This document shows positions 60,887-63,193 of a stretch of 63,193 bases of DNA, piece by piece; within the stretch, counting starts at the first letter, position 1; every line of letters starts with the position of its first letter. The DNA comes from Phycisphaerales bacterium (lineage in GTDB: Bacteria; Planctomycetota; Phycisphaerae; Phycisphaerales; UBA1924), in assembly GCA_029213305.1 (NCBI GenBank), contig JARGPA010000010.1, positions 56,362 to 119,554 on the forward strand, read 5' to 3'. Both the position numbers and the translations under genes were made by a program. The notes beneath the pieces are model-generated. The model was not told the origin of the DNA. It saw only the letters and a program-made list of their open reading frames with translations, and did no database searches.

Positions 60887-61005
60887 TCTGGAATCGAGAG
60901 GAAAAGCAGGAAAGTTGATCGTGTCCAGAGCGTGTATAGTTGCGAGTGAACTATGATGTAGTAGATATGGGGCAAGCATTGAGCATTTAGCCGCAGGAGC
61001 ACAGG

Positions 61006-61743
61006 ATGATGGATAATCAGAATCGTCGAATTCGACAACATACACGGGGGCTTAAGCTCGCGATCGGGACATGCATCGGGTTCACAGCAGTCCTTGCAGG
61101 TTGTGTGAGCTATACCAATGTGCCAGTGCCGCATAGTGCGCCCGCGTTCCAGAGTGCCAACCATTCAGCATCGATTTCTGTCATTGCGAAGGCGCTCAAT
61201 GAAGTTGTGAGCAAATACCCAACAGCGGGCGAGTACACATTGAATTTGCCTACAGGAACTTCTCCTGAATCTGCACAAAAGATTATTGATCGACTCCCTG
61301 CAGGTGCGATTTTGCCTTACGAAGGGATGAGCGATGACATTCCTGTTTACCATATTGGTCGAATTTGGATCCGTGCATCGGATGCGAAGGTTGATGTTGT
61401 ATACCCGTTTACCTTTGTAGATGGAACGACTCAAGACCAAAGCGTTACCGTTTGGGTTAGCGGCGGGGTCCGCAGTTGGCGCGTGTATCGTTTACAGCAT
61501 TGGACAGCGGGGACTGTTCCTACGCCTCCGATATATATTCCGATTTATCCTGAGGATGAAGTTCAGACTGATTCGGAGATGATTGTCGATACTGAAATGT
61601 CATCAAATGAACAAGATGTTCAAGAGGAGATTGATTCTCTTCCAGATACTGAGCCTGACACTATGGAAAGTCCGGCAGAAGTTGTTGAACCTGTATCCAA
61701 CTCCAATGCCCCGTTGTATCGAGAAGTTCCTGTCGAGGATTAA
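61006..61743 (+). CDS. Lipoprotein of unknown function
   Basis: A 245-residue lipoprotein: the basic leader and hydrophobic stretch end in the lipobox 'AVLAGC' with Cys33, which should be lipidated and the protein held at a membrane facing the periplasm. The mature part has ~150 residues of mixed strands ('VWVSGGVRSWRVYRLQHW') and a C-terminal acidic, Pro/Ser/Glu-rich tail of ~60 residues, likely disordered. I do not recognise a family. The start is ATG 61006 (ATG 61009 next), with GGAG about eight bases upstream. pyrB follows seven bases after the stop, so the two are probably co-transcribed. Confidence 0.8.
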   Translation: MMDNQNRRIRQHTRGLKLAIGTCIGFTAVLAGCVSYTNVPVPHSAPAFQSANHSASISVIAKALNEVVSKYPTAGEYTLNLPTGTSPESAQKIIDRLPAGAILPYEGMSDDIPVYHIGRIWIRASDAKVDVVYPFTFVDGTTQDQSVTVWVSGGVRSWRVYRLQHWTAGTVPTPPIYIPIYPEDEVQTDSEMIVDTEMSSNEQDVQEEIDSLPDTEPDTMESPAEVVEPVSNSNAPLYREVPVED

Positions 61744-61750
61744 AGTCGTT

Positions 61751-62659
61751 ATGTGGAATGATAAACATCTCATTTCGCTTGGGAAGACTGATGCAACCGA
61801 AGCGCGGGTGTTGCTCTCATCTGCTCATGCGGACACATATGAATGCGGCATACTCGCAGGGAAATCAGTAGCGAACTTATTCTTCGAAGATTCAACTCGA
61901 ACTCGATTGAGTTTTTCACTCGCAGCTCAAAGGCTTGGAGCGTCCGTAGTTGATCTTACTGGTAAAGGGTCGTCGTTATCAAAGGGTGAATCATTGCTTG
62001 ATACTGCATGGACTATCGAAGCGATGGGAGTCGATGCAATTGTTATCCGATCTTCACAGTCGGGCGCGAGTGATCTGATTGCACGCAATGTCAAAGTTCC
62101 TATCATCAACGCTGGTGATGGTACACATCAGCATCCAACGCAAGCACTCGCTGACGCGTTGACGATCGGGCAATCGATGAATCGAACTGATGGATGGGAT
62201 TTTCGTGGTTTAAAAATTGCGATAGTTGGAGATGTTGTTACTTCGAGAGTTGCTCGTTCAAATGTTTGTCTGCTTCAGACGCTTGGTGCTCAAGTTACTT
62301 TAGTCGGCCCAAGCATGATGACGCCGAAATCGTTTGAAGCAATGGGATGCAAAGTTACTCATGATCTTGATAAGGTTGTTTGCGAGTCAGATGTGATCAT
62401 GATGCTTCGGATACAGTTCGAGCGAGGCGGGGGAGCTGTTCTTGCTTCGAAGCGCTCTTATCACCATGAGTTTGGACTGACAGCTCAAAGAGCAGAGCAG
62501 ATGAAACCCGATGCTATTGTCATGCATCCTGGTCCGATGAATCGAGGAGTCGAAATTGCAGGTGATGTTGCAGATGGGAATCGATCAGTGATTCTCAATC
62601 AAGTCACGAATGGTGTGCAAATCCGTAAAGCAGTATTACATCATGCGATGATTGGATAG
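61751..62659 (+). CDS. pyrB: Aspartate carbamoyltransferase catalytic chain
   Basis: PyrB joins carbamoyl phosphate and aspartate in pyrimidine synthesis. The 302-residue protein has the carbamoyl-phosphate loop 'FFEDSTRTRLSF', 'GSSLSKGESLLDTAWT', 'AGDGTHQHPTQALADALTI' and 'MHPGPMNRGVEI', so it is complete and clearly an ATCase rather than an ornithine transcarbamylase. The start is ATG 61751; a frame from 61583 only mirrors the lipoprotein gene. GAGGA lies 11 bases upstream. No pyrI regulatory gene or pyrC is seen in the window. Confidence 0.94.
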   Translation: MWNDKHLISLGKTDATEARVLLSSAHADTYECGILAGKSVANLFFEDSTRTRLSFSLAAQRLGASVVDLTGKGSSLSKGESLLDTAWTIEAMGVDAIVIRSSQSGASDLIARNVKVPIINAGDGTHQHPTQALADALTIGQSMNRTDGWDFRGLKIAIVGDVVTSRVARSNVCLLQTLGAQVTLVGPSMMTPKSFEAMGCKVTHDLDKVVCESDVIMMLRIQFERGGGAVLASKRSYHHEFGLTAQRAEQMKPDAIVMHPGPMNRGVEIAGDVADGNRSVILNQVTNGVQIRKAVLHHAMIG

Positions 62660-62683
62660 TTAACCAATTGAGTTGTTGACAGT

Positions 62684-62962
62684 TTATGAAGCTGCTTGAT
62701 GTTGTTTGATATCTTGATGAGAGATGTCTTTGACCCACCATCGAGTCCCTGGGAATCGTTTGTGGAGTACATCAAGTAATTCATGCGAGACCATTGAAGG
62801 GCTTGCAGGTTTGTTATAAAGATGTGTGATGACGCCTGCTTTGGAATCGAGGAACACTTTTCCGGCTGCGATTGAGTCGGGGTGTGATTCCCCCGGGGCG
62901 CAGTTTGTGTGAGTTGAACCTGTGTGATCTACCCACCAGTTGATTTGAGTTGTCTGATTCAT
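62684..62962 (-). CDS. Small conserved-looking hypothetical protein
   Basis: I do not recognise this 92-residue protein. It has no signal peptide or membrane helix and is rich in His and Trp ('INWWVDHTGSTHTNC', 'FPGTRWWVKDISHQDI'). A good ribosome site, GGAGG, lies seven bases before ATG 62962, which supports translation. Its end lies 24 bases from the converging pyrB stop. The stretch 62963-63144 before the tRNA holds nothing I can name. Confidence 0.65.
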   Translation of the reverse strand: MNQTTQINWWVDHTGSTHTNCAPGESHPDSIAAGKVFLDSKAGVITHLYNKPASPSMVSHELLDVLHKRFPGTRWWVKDISHQDIKQHQAAS

Positions 62963-63144
62963 CAGGATGCCTCCGGCGAGAGATCTTCCTGCTAATAATC
63001 GGTACGAACGGAATCACAAATCAGTTCTACTTGTAATTCAAAGAAATTACTAATGATCGGATGACCTAAACAGGACTCAGAGGTTCTTGATTGCAATAAT
63101 CTACGATTGAATGGACAGAATCAGTAATGATTAGGTCATAATTC

Positions 63145-63193
<49 letters not shown>

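Noticed and set aside
61583..61750. Upstream extension of the pyrB frame
   Set aside because: It lies inside the lipoprotein gene in another frame. PyrB homology begins at 61751.

Overview
The window looks like a piece of chromosome from a Gram-negative member of the Planctomycetota, most likely class Phycisphaerae. I infer this from markers read in the sequence: a secreted protein ending in a cysteine-bracketed dockerin pair (34086-34883), two PEP-CTERM-like secreted proteins beside a type IV pilin-like pseudopilin (13502-15602), three membrane proteins sharing a C-x2-C-x-Y-(D/N)-L zinc ribbon (21034, 54995, 55314), a DnaE of the 'ARGSGVG' type, and lipopolysaccharide genes (heptosyltransferase, heptose-phosphatase-like protein, LpxL-like acyltransferase). 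Genes are densely packed on both strands. I found no insertion sequence, prophage, CRISPR array or rRNA. The only RNA gene is a tRNA-Ala(GGC) cut by the right edge.

Layout. 1-2.3 kb: two tandem GNAT acetyltransferases and a GT4 glycosyltransferase. 2.5-6.5 kb: a YpdA-like flavoprotein and an extended SDR on the minus strand, then a small membrane protein translationally coupled to a radical SAM protein. 6.6-12.7 kb: GlcG/HbpS-like protein, solitary nuoF, Spy-like periplasmic protein, Mrp ATPase, DUF3592 protein, NTF2-like protein. 12.7-18.3 kb (minus): gmk, PEP-CTERM pair with pseudopilin, Cys-rich secreted protein, heptosyltransferase, GmhB-like phosphatase. 18.4-25.7 kb: nucleotide-transporter-like protein, Tat-exported SDR, zinc-ribbon membrane protein, nitrilase, class I aldolase, SRAP/HMCES-like protein. 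25.8-29 kb: FkbM methyltransferase, exostosin-like and a second glycosyltransferase. 29-35 kb: leuS, purB, MgtC, dockerin protein. 35-43.9 kb: membrane coiled-coil protein with a BRCT-like end, LpxL-like, response regulator, two small proteins, miaA, nadA, DUF3137-like/LemA pair, YdcF-like protein. 44-54 kb: pyruvate phosphate dikinase with a long lysine-rich tail, pabB, PilZ, TlpA-like, trpC, CPBP protease, trpS, MauE/DoxX protein, class IV aminotransferase. 55-63 kb: zinc-ribbon proteins, dnaE, ubiX, lipoprotein, pyrB, small hypothetical, tRNA-Ala.

How it fits together. Most genes are housekeeping: translation (leuS, trpS, miaA), nucleotides (gmk, purB, pyrB), chorismate and aromatic metabolism (pabB, pabC-like, trpC, ubiX), NAD (nadA), central carbon (ppdK, fbaB) and replication (dnaE). 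They are mixed with envelope and surface-polysaccharide genes. Gene order is not that of large conserved operons: nuoF stands alone, and pabB and pabC are about 5.6 kb apart.

The strongest unusual signals are: (1) a roughly 100-residue histone-H1-like tail with no acidic residue fused to pyruvate phosphate dikinase; (2) at least twelve genes with no Shine-Dalgarno sequence but a TAnnnT hexamer 5-9 bases before the start codon, suggesting common leaderless transcription; (3) a gene whose start codon is the loop of the upstream gene's terminator and lies 6 bases after an extended -10 element; (4) inverted repeats over stop codons at convergent gene ends; and (5) enzyme-family members that lack family-defining residues (YpdA without its Cys14, Mrp without CxxC, FmdB-like without cysteines, GmhB-like without most zinc ligands).
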